In this document: in pieces, positions 18,412-26,732 of the stretch | How the letters are laid out: every line of letters begins with the position of its first letter | Numbering within the stretch: position 1 is the first letter of the stretch | Assembly: GCF_000389965.1 (NCBI RefSeq) | Contig: NC_021191.1 | Location: 3,721,501-3,785,500, forward strand | DNA from: Actinoplanes sp. N902-109 | Lineage (GTDB): Bacteria > Actinomycetota > Actinomycetes > Mycobacteriales > Micromonosporaceae | Direction: 5' to 3' | DNA length: 64,000 nucleotides | Program-made: the position numbers and the translations under genes | Notes under the pieces: model-generated | Told to the model about the DNA's origin: nothing | What the model saw: only the letters and a program-made list of their open reading frames with translations | Databases searched by the model: none

Positions 18412-20904
18412 ATGTGGCGCGCGGTTCTGGCCAACGTCCGGGCCAACTGGGTCCGGTTGTTGCTGACCTTCACCACCGTCCTGATCGGCGCCACGTTCGT
18501 GTCGAGCTCGGTGATCTTCGCCGAGAGCCTCGCCCGCGGCCGGGCCGCCCTACCGGCCGATCTCGGCGTCCTGGTCACGCCCCCCGACCAGGATCCGCGG
18601 AGCGGCGCGACCCTCGACGAGGCGACCCGCCTGCGCCTCGCGGAGCTGCCCGGGGTCACCGGCGCCGCCGGGGTGGTCGAGGGCTACGCGGCCGCCGTCG
18701 GCACCGATGGCAAGGTTGCCCTGCCGCGCGGCTTCGACGTGAAGATGACCGGCACCAACTGGGGCGGGACGGACCGGCTGCGGCTCGACGCGGGCCGGGC
18801 GCCGACCGGCGGCACCGAGGTCGCGCTGGCCTCGCGGGTCGCCGACGCCGGTGGCGTCGATCTCGGCGACACCGTGCAGGTGTTGTACGCGAACGGCTCG
18901 GTGCGAGCGGTGGTCACCGGGCTGTACACCTACACCGGGACCGGCCGGGAGAGCGGCGCCGCGCCGGGCGTGGCGTTCGACACCGCAACGGCCCAGCGCC
19001 TGCTGCTGGCCCCGGGCCGGTACGACGCCGTGGAACTCGCGGTCCGCGGCGATCCGCGGCAGGTCGCCGAGGCGGCCGCGGCCGTGCTGCCGAAGGGCTT
19101 CACCGCCGTCGACCGCGCTCAGCTCGACCACGAGCTGGCCGAGGAGGAACGCACGCTGACGGCGTCGGTGCAGGGCACGGCGCTGACCTTCGCGGTGATC
19201 TCGCTGATCGTCGGCTCGACGCTGATCACCAACACGTTCGCGATGCTGGTCGCCCGGCGCAGCCGGGAGCTGGCGCTGTTGCGGGCGGTCGGCGCGACGC
19301 GGCGGCAGACCCGGCGCTGGGTGCTGGCCGAAGCCGCGATCATCGGCATCGCCGGGTCGGTGGCCGGTTTCGTCGCGGGGCTGGGCCTGGCCTTCCCGGC
19401 GAGCGCCTACGCCGCCTCCTTCGATCCCACGCTGGACGGCAGCGTGACGGTGAGCTGGCCGGCGCCGGTGCTCACGATCGCCGCCGGCGTGCTGGTCACG
19501 ATCCTGTCCGCCTGGCTGCCGGCGCGGCGCACGGCGCGCATCCCACCGGCCGCGGCGCTCCGGGTCGCCCCGGCGGAGGCCGCGCACACGTCGCGGTGGC
19601 GCCGGCGGCTGGGCCGGCTGCTGTTCGTACCGGCGGTCCTGGCGTTGCTGGGCGGCTCGGCCGGCAACAACGACGGCTTCGGCTTCCTGGGCATGCTCGG
19701 CGCGGTGCTGCTGCTGCCGGCGGTGCTGCTGCTGGTGCCGGCGATCAGCGGTCCGGCGGTGCGCCTGCTGCACCGCCCGACCCGGCGGCGGGCCAGCCTG
19801 AGCCTGGCCGTGCAGAACATCCGGCGCTTCCCGCGGCGCACCTCGGCGACCGCCTCCGCGCTGCTGCTCGGCGTCGCGCTGACCACCGGCATCGGCATCT
19901 TCGCCTCCTCCATCACCGATCAGGCCCTGGTCGACATGACCGGTGTGCTGGGCGACGACATCGTGATCGAGAACGTCTCGGGCGGCCCGGTGGGTGCCGC
20001 GTCGGTGTCCCGGGTGGCGGCGGTCAGCGGGGTGGGAGCCACCACCACGCTGCGCGACGCGGACATCGCCGTCGACGGGGAACCGGCCCGGGTCAGCTCG
20101 GTCGACCCGGCGGCGATCGGCGTCACGCTCCACCTCGACCTGGGCGGAGCACAGCCGGAGCAGCTGATCGACGGGGCCTTCATCACCAAGGAGACGGCCG
20201 ACGACCGCGGCTGGAAGACCGGTCAGGAGCTGGCGGTGGCCACCCCGGACGGCGGCACCCAGCCGGTGCGGATCGCCGCCGTGCTCGCGGACGCCCCGCT
20301 GCTGGGCGACGTCCTGATGGGGCCGCAGCTGGCCGAGCGTTTCCTGCCGGCCGACTCGGAGCGCAACGCCCTGCTCGTCGCCGTCGCCGCCGGCAGCGAC
20401 CGCGGCGCCGTGCAGAACGCCGTGCGGTCCGCCGTCGCCGACCGGCCGGACCTGCGGCTGGTCACCCCGGAAGGCTATGTCCGCGGGCTGATCACCGAGG
20501 TGGACGCCTTCCTCGGGGTCGCCGGCGGTCTGCTCGGGCTGTCGCTGCTGATCGCCTTTCTCGGCATCATCAACACGCTCACGCTCTCGGTCACCGAGCG
20601 GCTGCGGGAGATCGGCCTGCTGCGCGCGGTCGGGATGAGCCGCGGTCAGGTGCGTGCCATGGTGTGCGCCGAGTCGCTGATCCTGGCCGCGCTCGGTGGT
20701 CTGCTCGGCCTGATCACCGGCGGCATCTTCGGGGCGATGGCGCAGCACCTGGTGCTCACCCGGCCGGTGTTCGACCTCACCATCCCGGTGAACTCGGTCG
20801 TGCTGAGCCTGGCCGGGCTGGTGGCCGGTGGCCTGATCGCGGCGCTCTGGCCGGCCCAGCGGGCCGCCCGGGCGAACATCCTGGAGGCCGTGGCCCCCGA
20901 GTGA
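18412..20904 (+). CDS. FtsX-family ABC transporter permease (MacB-like)
   Basis: An 830-residue permease. It has an N-terminal membrane segment, a periplasmic MacB-like domain (about 45-230), three transmembrane helices around 255-370 (including NTFAMLVARRSRELALLRAVGATRRQTRRW, an FtsX hallmark), a second membrane segment near 425, a second extracytoplasmic domain (520-690) and a final FtsX core with TLSVTERLREIGLLRAVGMSRGQVRAM. This duplicated FtsX architecture is typical of actinobacterial exporters. It is partnered with the ATPase immediately upstream. The stop lies inside a hairpin shared with the convergent rmlA-like gene. Confidence 0.93.
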   Translation: MWRAVLANVRANWVRLLLTFTTVLIGATFVSSSVIFAESLARGRAALPADLGVLVTPPDQDPRSGATLDEATRLRLAELPGVTGAAGVVEGYAAAVGTDGKVALPRGFDVKMTGTNWGGTDRLRLDAGRAPTGGTEVALASRVADAGGVDLGDTVQVLYANGSVRAVVTGLYTYTGTGRESGAAPGVAFDTATAQRLLLAPGRYDAVELAVRGDPRQVAEAAAAVLPKGFTAVDRAQLDHELAEEERTLTASVQGTALTFAVISLIVGSTLITNTFAMLVARRSRELALLRAVGATRRQTRRWVLAEAAIIGIAGSVAGFVAGLGLAFPASAYAASFDPTLDGSVTVSWPAPVLTIAAGVLVTILSAWLPARRTARIPPAAALRVAPAEAAHTSRWRRRLGRLLFVPAVLALLGGSAGNNDGFGFLGMLGAVLLLPAVLLLVPAISGPAVRLLHRPTRRRASLSLAVQNIRRFPRRTSATASALLLGVALTTGIGIFASSITDQALVDMTGVLGDDIVIENVSGGPVGAASVSRVAAVSGVGATTTLRDADIAVDGEPARVSSVDPAAIGVTLHLDLGGAQPEQLIDGAFITKETADDRGWKTGQELAVATPDGGTQPVRIAAVLADAPLLGDVLMGPQLAERFLPADSERNALLVAVAAGSDRGAVQNAVRSAVADRPDLRLVTPEGYVRGLITEVDAFLGVAGGLLGLSLLIAFLGIINTLTLSVTERLREIGLLRAVGMSRGQVRAMVCAESLILAALGGLLGLITGGIFGAMAQHLVLTRPVFDLTIPVNSVVLSLAGLVAGGLIAALWPAQRAARANILEAVAPE

Positions 20905-20929
20905 CCGCCCGGCGGCCCGGGCGGGTCAC
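20901..20929. terminator. Bidirectional hairpin between convergent permease and thymidylyltransferase genes
   Basis: GTGACCGCCCGG and CCGGGCGGGTCAC form a near-perfect 12-bp stem with one bulged G and a 4-base loop. It spans both stop codons, so it can terminate transcripts from either side. Confidence 0.65.
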
Positions 20930-21984
20930 CCCGAGATCCACACCGCGTCGTGATCCCCCACCACGACGCGGTGTGCCCCCTCCTGCGCCTGCACCTGACT
21001 GCGCCGCCCGACCAGCGAGTGGCGCAGGGTGCGCACCCCGCGGACGGCGGCGCCGTCGAACAGCATGGACGCCTCCACCTCGCTGTCCACCACCTCGCAG
21101 CCCGGCCCGATCGACGAGTGCGGGCCGACCACGCTGTCGGTCACCCGGCTGCCGAGGCCGATCACCGCCGGCCCGACGATGCGCGAGCGGGTGACACAGG
21201 CGTCCTCCTCGACCAGGACCGGGCCGATCAACGTGCTGGCCTCGTCCACCCGCCCGTGGATGCCGCCCTCGATCCGCCCCAGCAGGACGCGGTTGCACTC
21301 GAGCAGGTCGTCCAGCCGGCCGGCGTCGCTCCAGTACCCGGTGGTCACCCGCGACTCGACCGCGTGACCGGTGCTCAGCAGCCATCGGACGGCGTCGGTG
21401 ATCTCGTACTCGCCGCGCCGGCTCGGCCCGATCGCCCGTACCGCCTGGTGGATCGTCGCGGTGAACGCGTACACGCCGACGATGGCCAGGTCGCTGGCCG
21501 GGTGGCGGGGTTTCTCGACCAGGCTCAGGATGGCGCCGTCCGGGCCCAGCTCGGCGATGCCGAACTCGTGGGGGTCGCTTACCTTGGCGAGCAGCAGCGC
21601 CGCGGCCGGGCGACCGGCCCGGAACTGTTCCACCAGCGGCAGCACGCTGTCCAGCAGCACGGTGTCGCCGAGCTGCATGAGGAAGTCGTCATCGCCCAGG
21701 AAGTCCCGGGCTTCGTTCACGGCGTGGGCGAGCCCGCGCGGAGCGGACTGCTCGATGTAGGTCACCCGCAGCCCGAACCCGGAGCCGTCGCCCACGGCGT
21801 CCTGAATCGCCGCGCGGTGGTCACCGACCACCACCCCGACCTGCGTGATACCGGCCTCGCGCATGGTGTCGAGGCTGTAGAAGAGGATCGGGCGGTTCGC
21901 CACGGGGATCAGCTGTTTCGCGACCGTGTTCGAGAGCGGGCGGAGGCGGGTGCCCCGGCCACCCGCGAGGATGAGCCCTTTCAT
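20926..21984 (-). CDS. rmlA: Glucose-1-phosphate thymidylyltransferase (long StrD-type)
   Basis: A 352-residue nucleotidyltransferase with MKGLILAGGRGTRLRPLSN at the N-terminus, VGDHRAAI, LMQLGDTVL (metal-binding Asp) and VEKPRHPASDLAIVGVY. The C-terminal third (from about 240) carries hexapeptide-like repeats (STLIGPVLVEEDACVTRSRIVGPAVIG), making it the long StrD/AcbA-like class found in antibiotic clusters, not the short RmlA of cell-wall rhamnose synthesis. It makes dTDP-glucose for RmlB at 14643. AGGAGAGG precedes the ATG. The start overlaps the Nudix stop (ATGA), so the two are co-translated. Confidence 0.92.
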   Translation of the reverse strand: MKGLILAGGRGTRLRPLSNTVAKQLIPVANRPILFYSLDTMREAGITQVGVVVGDHRAAIQDAVGDGSGFGLRVTYIEQSAPRGLAHAVNEARDFLGDDDFLMQLGDTVLLDSVLPLVEQFRAGRPAAALLLAKVSDPHEFGIAELGPDGAILSLVEKPRHPASDLAIVGVYAFTATIHQAVRAIGPSRRGEYEITDAVRWLLSTGHAVESRVTTGYWSDAGRLDDLLECNRVLLGRIEGGIHGRVDEASTLIGPVLVEEDACVTRSRIVGPAVIGLGSRVTDSVVGPHSSIGPGCEVVDSEVEASMLFDGAAVRGVRTLRHSLVGRRSQVQAQEGAHRVVVGDHDAVWISG

Positions 21985-22535
21985 CGGATTCCTCTCCTGA
22001 AACGTGCAGCCGACGCTGACGACCCATGCTCAGGTGAGGCGCTGGAGGACTGATCGAGCTGCGGTTGACCCCGGACGCAGTACCGTGCCGTTCCGCCGTG
22101 CCGGGCCGCGCGTGCCGCCTGCAGCCGCGCGTGGTTCGCCGCGGTCATCACCGTCCCGGCGTGCCCGGCCGTCGTGAACCGGTAGCCCTCCAGCTCGTCC
22201 GGTGGCAGGGTGACGCCGGCGCCGGCGTCGAGGACACCGCCGTCGAAGACGTACACGCTGAGCGGCCGCGGCCGGTGGCCCTCCGCCGGCACCCAGTCGA
22301 CCGCCAGCAGGCGGCCCGGCGTCACCGCGACGCTCAGCTCCTCGGCCGCCTCGCGGGCACACGCCGTCCGGGGGTCCTCGCCGTCGTCGACCATGCCGCC
22401 GGGCAGCGTCCAGTCCGGCCGGTAGGTCGCCTTGACCAGCAGCACCCGGCCGGCGGGATCCTCGATCAGCGCCTCCGCCGCCGCGAAGTGGGTGGCCACG
22501 GTGCGGTAGTAGATCTCCGGTGGCAGGAACGCCAT
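21981..22535 (-). CDS. Nudix hydrolase
   Basis: A 184-residue protein with a Nudix box GGMVDDGEDPRTACAREAAEEL (only the final glycine of the box is replaced by serine). A GAGAGGAG site precedes ATG 22535. Its stop overlaps the rmlA-like start, so it may hydrolyse a nucleotide sugar or damaged nucleotide connected with that pathway. The segment RVLLVKATYRPDWTLPGG and LLAVDWVP closely resemble another Nudix protein in this window at 32597-33070. The C-terminal 30 residues (serine/alanine-rich) are unconserved. The substrate is unknown. Confidence 0.88.
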   Translation of the reverse strand: MAFLPPEIYYRTVATHFAAAEALIEDPAGRVLLVKATYRPDWTLPGGMVDDGEDPRTACAREAAEELSVAVTPGRLLAVDWVPAEGHRPRPLSVYVFDGGVLDAGAGVTLPPDELEGYRFTTAGHAGTVMTAANHARLQAARAARHGGTARYCVRGQPQLDQSSSASPEHGSSASAARFRRGIR

Positions 22536-22647
22536 GACTCTCCTCTCGCTGCCGCAGGCTGAGCACATCATGGGCCACCAACCGGCGATGGCCGATGGCC
22601 TCGGTGAACCCCCTGTCGACGTGCTGGTGACGCGGGCCACCGGAGGC

Positions 22648-22669
22648 GTTAAGAAGCCGTCAAGAACGC
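22648..22669 (+). promoter_or_regulatory. Candidate KdpE operator: tandem 11-bp direct repeats
   Basis: GTTAAGAAGCC is followed directly by GTCAAGAACGC. Two half-sites in the same orientation with exactly 11-bp spacing are the usual target of OmpR-family regulators such as KdpE, encoded at the end of this operon. It lies about 100 bases before the first kdp gene. Confidence 0.5.
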
Positions 22670-22682
22670 GGTGGCCTGCGTA

Positions 22683-22705
22683 GTCATCGCGTGAACAGCG
22701 ATGAC
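22683..22705. promoter_or_regulatory. Perfect inverted repeat in the kdp promoter region
   Basis: GTCATCGC (22683-22690) and GCGATGAC (22698-22705) are separated by seven bases. The element lies just downstream of the 11-bp direct repeats and could be a repressor operator or a 5'-leader hairpin. Confidence 0.45.
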
Positions 22706-22765
22706 AGCGGGTTTTGTGCGCGCTGTGCTGGGGCGGCAAGAAGTGAACCGTTCCTAGGAGTCCTC

Positions 22766-22849
22766 GTGGCCGACGTTGTGTTCGTCCTTCTCACGGTGGT
22801 GCTGTTCGGCGCGCTGACCGTGCTGGTCCGGGCGGTGGAACGCTCGTGA
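22766..22849 (+). CDS. 27-residue hydrophobic peptide preceding KdpF
   Basis: GTG at 22766 follows AGGAG with good spacing. It encodes one membrane helix (VADVVFVLLTVVLFGALTVL) ending in the charged tail RAVERS. The stop overlaps the kdpF start as GTGA, so it is translated as the first gene of the kdp operon. It resembles KdpF in size and topology but lacks the FPEKF tail. It may be a second KdpF-like stabilising subunit; no function has been assigned here. Confidence 0.7.
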   Translation: MADVVFVLLTVVLFGALTVLVRAVERS

Positions 22850-22935
22850 GCGCCGTCAACCTCATCGGCCTGGTCGTGGCCGTCCTGCTCGGCGTCTTCA
22901 TGGTGGCCGCCCTGCTCTTCCCGGAGAAATTCTGA
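22846..22935 (+). CDS. kdpF: K+-transporting ATPase subunit KdpF
   Basis: A 29-residue single-helix peptide, VSAVNLIGLVVAVLLGVFMV then a LFPEKF C-terminus, matching the canonical KdpF form (one helix ending in a P-E-K-F tail). KdpF sits beside KdpA in the membrane and stabilises the KdpFABC complex. The GTG start overlaps the preceding micro-ORF and the TGA overlaps the kdpA ATG. It is too short for most automatic gene finders. Confidence 0.85.
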   Translation: MSAVNLIGLVVAVLLGVFMVAALLFPEKF

Positions 22936-24581
22936 TGGCCGGCTGGCTGTTCGTCATCACCCTGGCGGTCGCCCTCGTGGCGGTCTACCGGCCGTTCGGT
23001 GACTACCTGTACCGCGTGGTCGCCGGCACCCGGCACAACGCCGCCGAGCGCGGGATCCTCAAGCTCGTCGGGGTGAACCCGGCCGCCGGGCAGAGCTGGG
23101 GGGTCTACGCCCGCAGCGTGCTCGCGTTCTCGGCGGTCTCGATCCTGTTCCTCTACCTGTTCCTGCGGGTGCAGGACAAGCTGTGGCTGTCGCTGGGCCT
23201 GCCCGCGGTGACCGACCACATCGCCTGGAACACGGCGGTCAGCTTCGTGACCAACACGAACTGGCAGGCCTACGCCGGCGAGTCGACGCTGGGTCACCTG
23301 GTGCAGATGGCCGGTCTGGCGGTGCAGAACTTCGTCTCGGCCGCCGTGGGCATCGCCGTGGCCGTCGCGCTGATCCGCGGGTTCGCCGCCCGGCGCAGCC
23401 CGGAGCTGGGCAACTTCTGGGTCGATCTGACCCGGGTCACGCTGCGGATCCTGCTGCCGCTCAGCGTGCTGGCCGCGATCGTGTTCATGGTCGGCGGCAT
23501 GGTGCAGAACCTGTCCGGCGGCACCGACGTCACCACGCTGACCGGCGCCACCCAGCACCTCACCGGCGGCCCGGTGGCGTCGCAGGAGGCGATCAAGGAG
23601 CTCGGCACCAACGGCGGCGGCTTCTACAACGTCAACGCCGCCCATCCGTACGAGAACCCCACCGCGTGGACGAACTGGCTGCAGATCTTCCTCATCTTCC
23701 TGATCCCGTTCAGCCTGCCGCGCGTGTTCGGCCGGATGGTCGGGCAGAACCGGCAGGGCTACGCCGTCGTGGCGGTGATGGCCGTGCTGGCGGTGGCGTC
23801 GATCGCCCTGACGGTCGGCTTCGAGGTGCACGGCGCGGGCACCGTCCCGCAGGCGGTCGGCGCCGCGATGGAGGGCAAGGAGGTGCGCTTCGGGGTGCCG
23901 GACTCGGCCGCCTACGCCGCCGCGACAACGTTGACGTCGACCGGTGCGGTCAACTCGTTCCACGACTCGTACACCGCGTTCGGCGGGATGATGCCGATGG
24001 TCAACATGATGCTCGGCGAGGTGGCTCCCGGCGGTACCGGATCCGGCCTCTACGGCCTGCTGATCCTGGCAGTCGTCACGGTTTTCGTGGCGGGCCTGAT
24101 GGTCGGGCGTACGCCGGAGTACCTGGGCAAGAAGATCGGCGCCCGGGAGATGAAGCTGGCGTCGTCGTACTTCCTGGTCACCCCGGCGCTGGTGCTCACC
24201 GGCACCGCCCTGGCGTTCGCCACCGGCAACAGCGCCACCGCGCTCAACGTCGGCCCGCACGGCCTCTCCGAGGTCCTGTACGCCTTCACCAGCGCCGCCA
24301 ACAACAACGGCTCCGCGTTCGGTGGCATCACGGTGAACACGCCGTGGTGGGACACCGCGCTGGGGCTGGCGATGCTGCTCGGCCGGTTCCTGCCGATCGT
24401 GCTGGTGCTGGCGCTGGCCGGCGCACTGGCCCGGCAGAAGGTCACCCCGGAGTCGGCGGGCACCCTGCCCACCCACCGGCCGCTGTTCGTCGGGATGGTC
24501 GTCGGCGTCACCGTCGTGCTGGTCGCGCTGACCTTCCTGCCCGCTCTCGCTCTCGGACCGATCGCGGAGGGACTGTCATGA
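22935..24581 (+). CDS. kdpA: K+-transporting ATPase channel subunit KdpA
   Basis: A 548-residue polytopic membrane protein of normal length. It carries the selectivity-filter motifs of the Trk/Ktr/Kdp superfamily, for instance ELGTNGGGFYNVNAAHPYENP and FTSAANNNGSAFGG, and the opening RPFGDYLYRV. KdpA forms the potassium-selective pore that binds K+ before pumping. Its last codons (LGPIAEGLS) are nearly repeated in the 17-codon mini-ORF that follows. The ATG overlaps the kdpF stop. Confidence 0.97.
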   Translation: MAGWLFVITLAVALVAVYRPFGDYLYRVVAGTRHNAAERGILKLVGVNPAAGQSWGVYARSVLAFSAVSILFLYLFLRVQDKLWLSLGLPAVTDHIAWNTAVSFVTNTNWQAYAGESTLGHLVQMAGLAVQNFVSAAVGIAVAVALIRGFAARRSPELGNFWVDLTRVTLRILLPLSVLAAIVFMVGGMVQNLSGGTDVTTLTGATQHLTGGPVASQEAIKELGTNGGGFYNVNAAHPYENPTAWTNWLQIFLIFLIPFSLPRVFGRMVGQNRQGYAVVAVMAVLAVASIALTVGFEVHGAGTVPQAVGAAMEGKEVRFGVPDSAAYAAATTLTSTGAVNSFHDSYTAFGGMMPMVNMMLGEVAPGGTGSGLYGLLILAVVTVFVAGLMVGRTPEYLGKKIGAREMKLASSYFLVTPALVLTGTALAFATGNSATALNVGPHGLSEVLYAFTSAANNNGSAFGGITVNTPWWDTALGLAMLLGRFLPIVLVLALAGALARQKVTPESAGTLPTHRPLFVGMVVGVTVVLVALTFLPALALGPIAEGLS

Positions 24582-24639
24582 CCGACCTGTCGGTTCTCGC
24601 TCCCGGACTCATCGCAGAAGGACTGTCATGACCGACCTG
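24545..24639 (+). repeat. Imperfect tandem duplication at the kdpA/kdpB junction
   Basis: A 45-base unit at 24545-24589 recurs at 24595-24639 with about five mismatches and a 50-base period. Each copy contains the end of an IAEGLS reading frame, the ATGA stop/start overlap and the codons for MTDL. The first copy belongs to the kdpA end; the second provides the real kdpB start. Confidence 0.85.
24578..24631 (+). CDS. 17-codon mini-ORF between kdpA and kdpB
   Basis: ATG 24578 overlaps the kdpA stop and the frame reads MTDLSVLAPGLIAEGLS, ending in an ATGA overlap with kdpB at 24628. GGAGG lies just before the start. It arises from the junction duplication and its end mirrors the KdpA C-terminus. 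It may only pass ribosomes from kdpA to kdpB; a functional peptide is unlikely. Confidence 0.4.
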   Translation: MTDLSVLAPGLIAEGLS

Positions 24640-26727
24640 ATGGAGAAGCCCCCGGCCGCCGCGCCGGCGCGGAAACGCACCGTGCCGGGTGGTCTGCTCG
24701 ACCCCCAGCAGCTGGGCCGGTCGCTGCCCGACGCGCTGCGCAAGCTCGACCCGCGCACGCTGTGGCGCAACCCGGTCATGCTGATCGTCGAGGTCGGCGC
24801 CGTGTTCACCACCGTGCTGTCGATCGCGCAGCCCAGCGCGCTGTCCTGGATCATCACCGGCTGGCTGTGGCTCACCGTGCTCTTCGCCAACCTGGCGGAG
24901 GCGGTGGCGGAGGGCCGCGGCAAGGCGCAGGCCGCCACCCTGCGCCAGTCGAAGCGGGACACCGTCGCCCGGCGGCGGCGCAAGGACGGCAGCGAGGAAC
25001 AGGTGCCGGCGCCCGAGCTCAGGCAGGGCGACACCGTGGTGGTGGAGGCCGGCGAGATCATCCCGGGTGACGGCGACGTCGTCGAGGGCATCGCCAGCGT
25101 CGACGAGTCGGCCATCACCGGCGAGTCCGCGCCGGTGATCCGCGAGTCCGGCGGTGACCGCTCGGCGGTCACCGGTGGCACCCGGGTGCTGTCCGACCGG
25201 ATCGTCGTGCGGATCACCCAGAAGCCCGGTGAGAGCTTCGTGGACCGGATGATCGCGCTGGTCGAGGGGGCCAACCGGCAGAAGACGCCCAACGAGATCG
25301 CGCTGAACATCCTGCTGGCCGCGCTCACCCTGGTCTTCCTGCTGTCCGTGGTCACCCTGCAGCCGCTGGCGATCTTCGCCAAGGCCTGGCAGGCGGCGGC
25401 GCCGGACACCGCGGCGATCGACGCGCACGGTGTCACCGGCATCGTGCTCGTCTCGCTCATCGTCTGCCTGATCCCCACCACGATCGGCGCGCTGCTGTCG
25501 GCCATCGGCATCGCCGGCATGGACCGCCTCGTGCAGCGCAACGTGCTGGCGATGAGCGGCCGGGCCGTCGAGGCGGCCGGTGACGTCACCACGTTGCTGC
25601 TGGACAAGACGGGCACGATCACTCTCGGGAACCGGCAGGCCGCTGAGTTCGTACCGGTGGACGGGGTTTCGGCCGCGACCCTCGCGGACGCCGCGCAGCT
25701 GTCCAGCCTGGCCGACGAGACGCCCGAGGGGCGCTCGGTGGTGGTGCTGGCGAAGACCCGGTTCGGGATCCGGGAACGCGAGCCGGGCCTGCTCGCCGAC
25801 GCGACGTTCGTGCCGTTCACCGCGCAGACCCGGATGAGTGGCGTCGACCTCGGCGGCCGGCAGATCCGCAAGGGCGCGGCCGCCGCGGTGCTGAGGTGGA
25901 GCGGGTCGGCCGGCGACGAGGTCGCGCAGATCGTCGACGGGATCAGCGCGAGCGGTGGCACCCCGCTGGTCGTCGCGTCGTCCGACCAGGGTGTGCTGGG
26001 TGTCATCCACCTCAAGGACGTCGTCAAGCCGGGCATGCGCGAGCGCTTCGCCGAGATGCGCCGGATGGGCATCCGGACAGTGATGATCACCGGTGACAAC
26101 CCGCGCACCGCGAAGGCCATCGCGGACGAGGCCGGCGTCGACGACTTCCTGGCCGAGGCCACCCCCGAGGACAAGCTCGCCCTGATCCGCAAGGAACAGG
26201 AGGGTGGCCGGCTGGTCGCGATGACCGGCGACGGTACGAACGACGCACCGGCGCTGGCCCAGGCCGACGTCGGCGTGGCGATGAACACCGGCACGTCGGC
26301 GGCCAAGGAAGCCGGCAACATGGTCGACCTCGACTCGGACCCGACCAAGCTGATCGAGATCGTCGAGATCGGCAAGCAACTGCTGATCACCCGGGGCGCG
26401 TTGACGACGTTCTCCATCACCAACGACATCGCCAAGTACTTCGCCATCATCCCGGCGATGTTCGCGGCGGTGTACCCGGGCCTGGACGCGCTCAACGTGA
26501 TGCGGCTGCACTCGCCGGGCTCGGCGATCCTGTCGGCGGTCATCTTCAACGCCCTGGTCATCGTGGCGCTGATCCCGCTGGCGCTGCGCGGCGTGCGCTA
26601 CACCCCGGCGAGCGCCAGCTCGCTGCTGCGCCGCAACCTGCTGGTGTACGGCCTGGGCGGCGTGCTCGCCCCGTTCCTCGGTATCAAGCTCATCGACCTC
26701 CTCGTCCAGTTCATCCCCGGGATCTGA
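24628..26727 (+). CDS. kdpB: K+-transporting P-type ATPase subunit KdpB
   Basis: A 699-residue P-type ATPase. The phosphorylation motif DKTGTIT has its aspartate at residue 326. VDESAITGES (TGES actuator loop), KGAAAAVLRW (nucleotide-binding domain), MITGDNPRTA and TGDGTNDAPALAQADVGVAMN hinge motif are all intact. ATP hydrolysis by KdpB drives K+ uptake through KdpA at very low external potassium. The start is the second of two repeated ATGs, chosen because it is the one in frame with the conserved protein. An AGAAGGA site precedes it. Confidence 0.97.
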   Translation: MTDLMEKPPAAAPARKRTVPGGLLDPQQLGRSLPDALRKLDPRTLWRNPVMLIVEVGAVFTTVLSIAQPSALSWIITGWLWLTVLFANLAEAVAEGRGKAQAATLRQSKRDTVARRRRKDGSEEQVPAPELRQGDTVVVEAGEIIPGDGDVVEGIASVDESAITGESAPVIRESGGDRSAVTGGTRVLSDRIVVRITQKPGESFVDRMIALVEGANRQKTPNEIALNILLAALTLVFLLSVVTLQPLAIFAKAWQAAAPDTAAIDAHGVTGIVLVSLIVCLIPTTIGALLSAIGIAGMDRLVQRNVLAMSGRAVEAAGDVTTLLLDKTGTITLGNRQAAEFVPVDGVSAATLADAAQLSSLADETPEGRSVVVLAKTRFGIREREPGLLADATFVPFTAQTRMSGVDLGGRQIRKGAAAAVLRWSGSAGDEVAQIVDGISASGGTPLVVASSDQGVLGVIHLKDVVKPGMRERFAEMRRMGIRTVMITGDNPRTAKAIADEAGVDDFLAEATPEDKLALIRKEQEGGRLVAMTGDGTNDAPALAQADVGVAMNTGTSAAKEAGNMVDLDSDPTKLIEIVEIGKQLLITRGALTTFSITNDIAKYFAIIPAMFAAVYPGLDALNVMRLHSPGSAILSAVIFNALVIVALIPLALRGVRYTPASASSLLRRNLLVYGLGGVLAPFLGIKLIDLLVQFIPGI

Positions 26728-26732
26728 TCACC

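Noticed and set aside
18414..21194. 926-codon plus-strand frame overlapping the FtsX-type permease
   Set aside because: The permease in the adjacent frame has membrane helices and FtsX motifs; this frame is Arg/Gly/Ala-rich with none.
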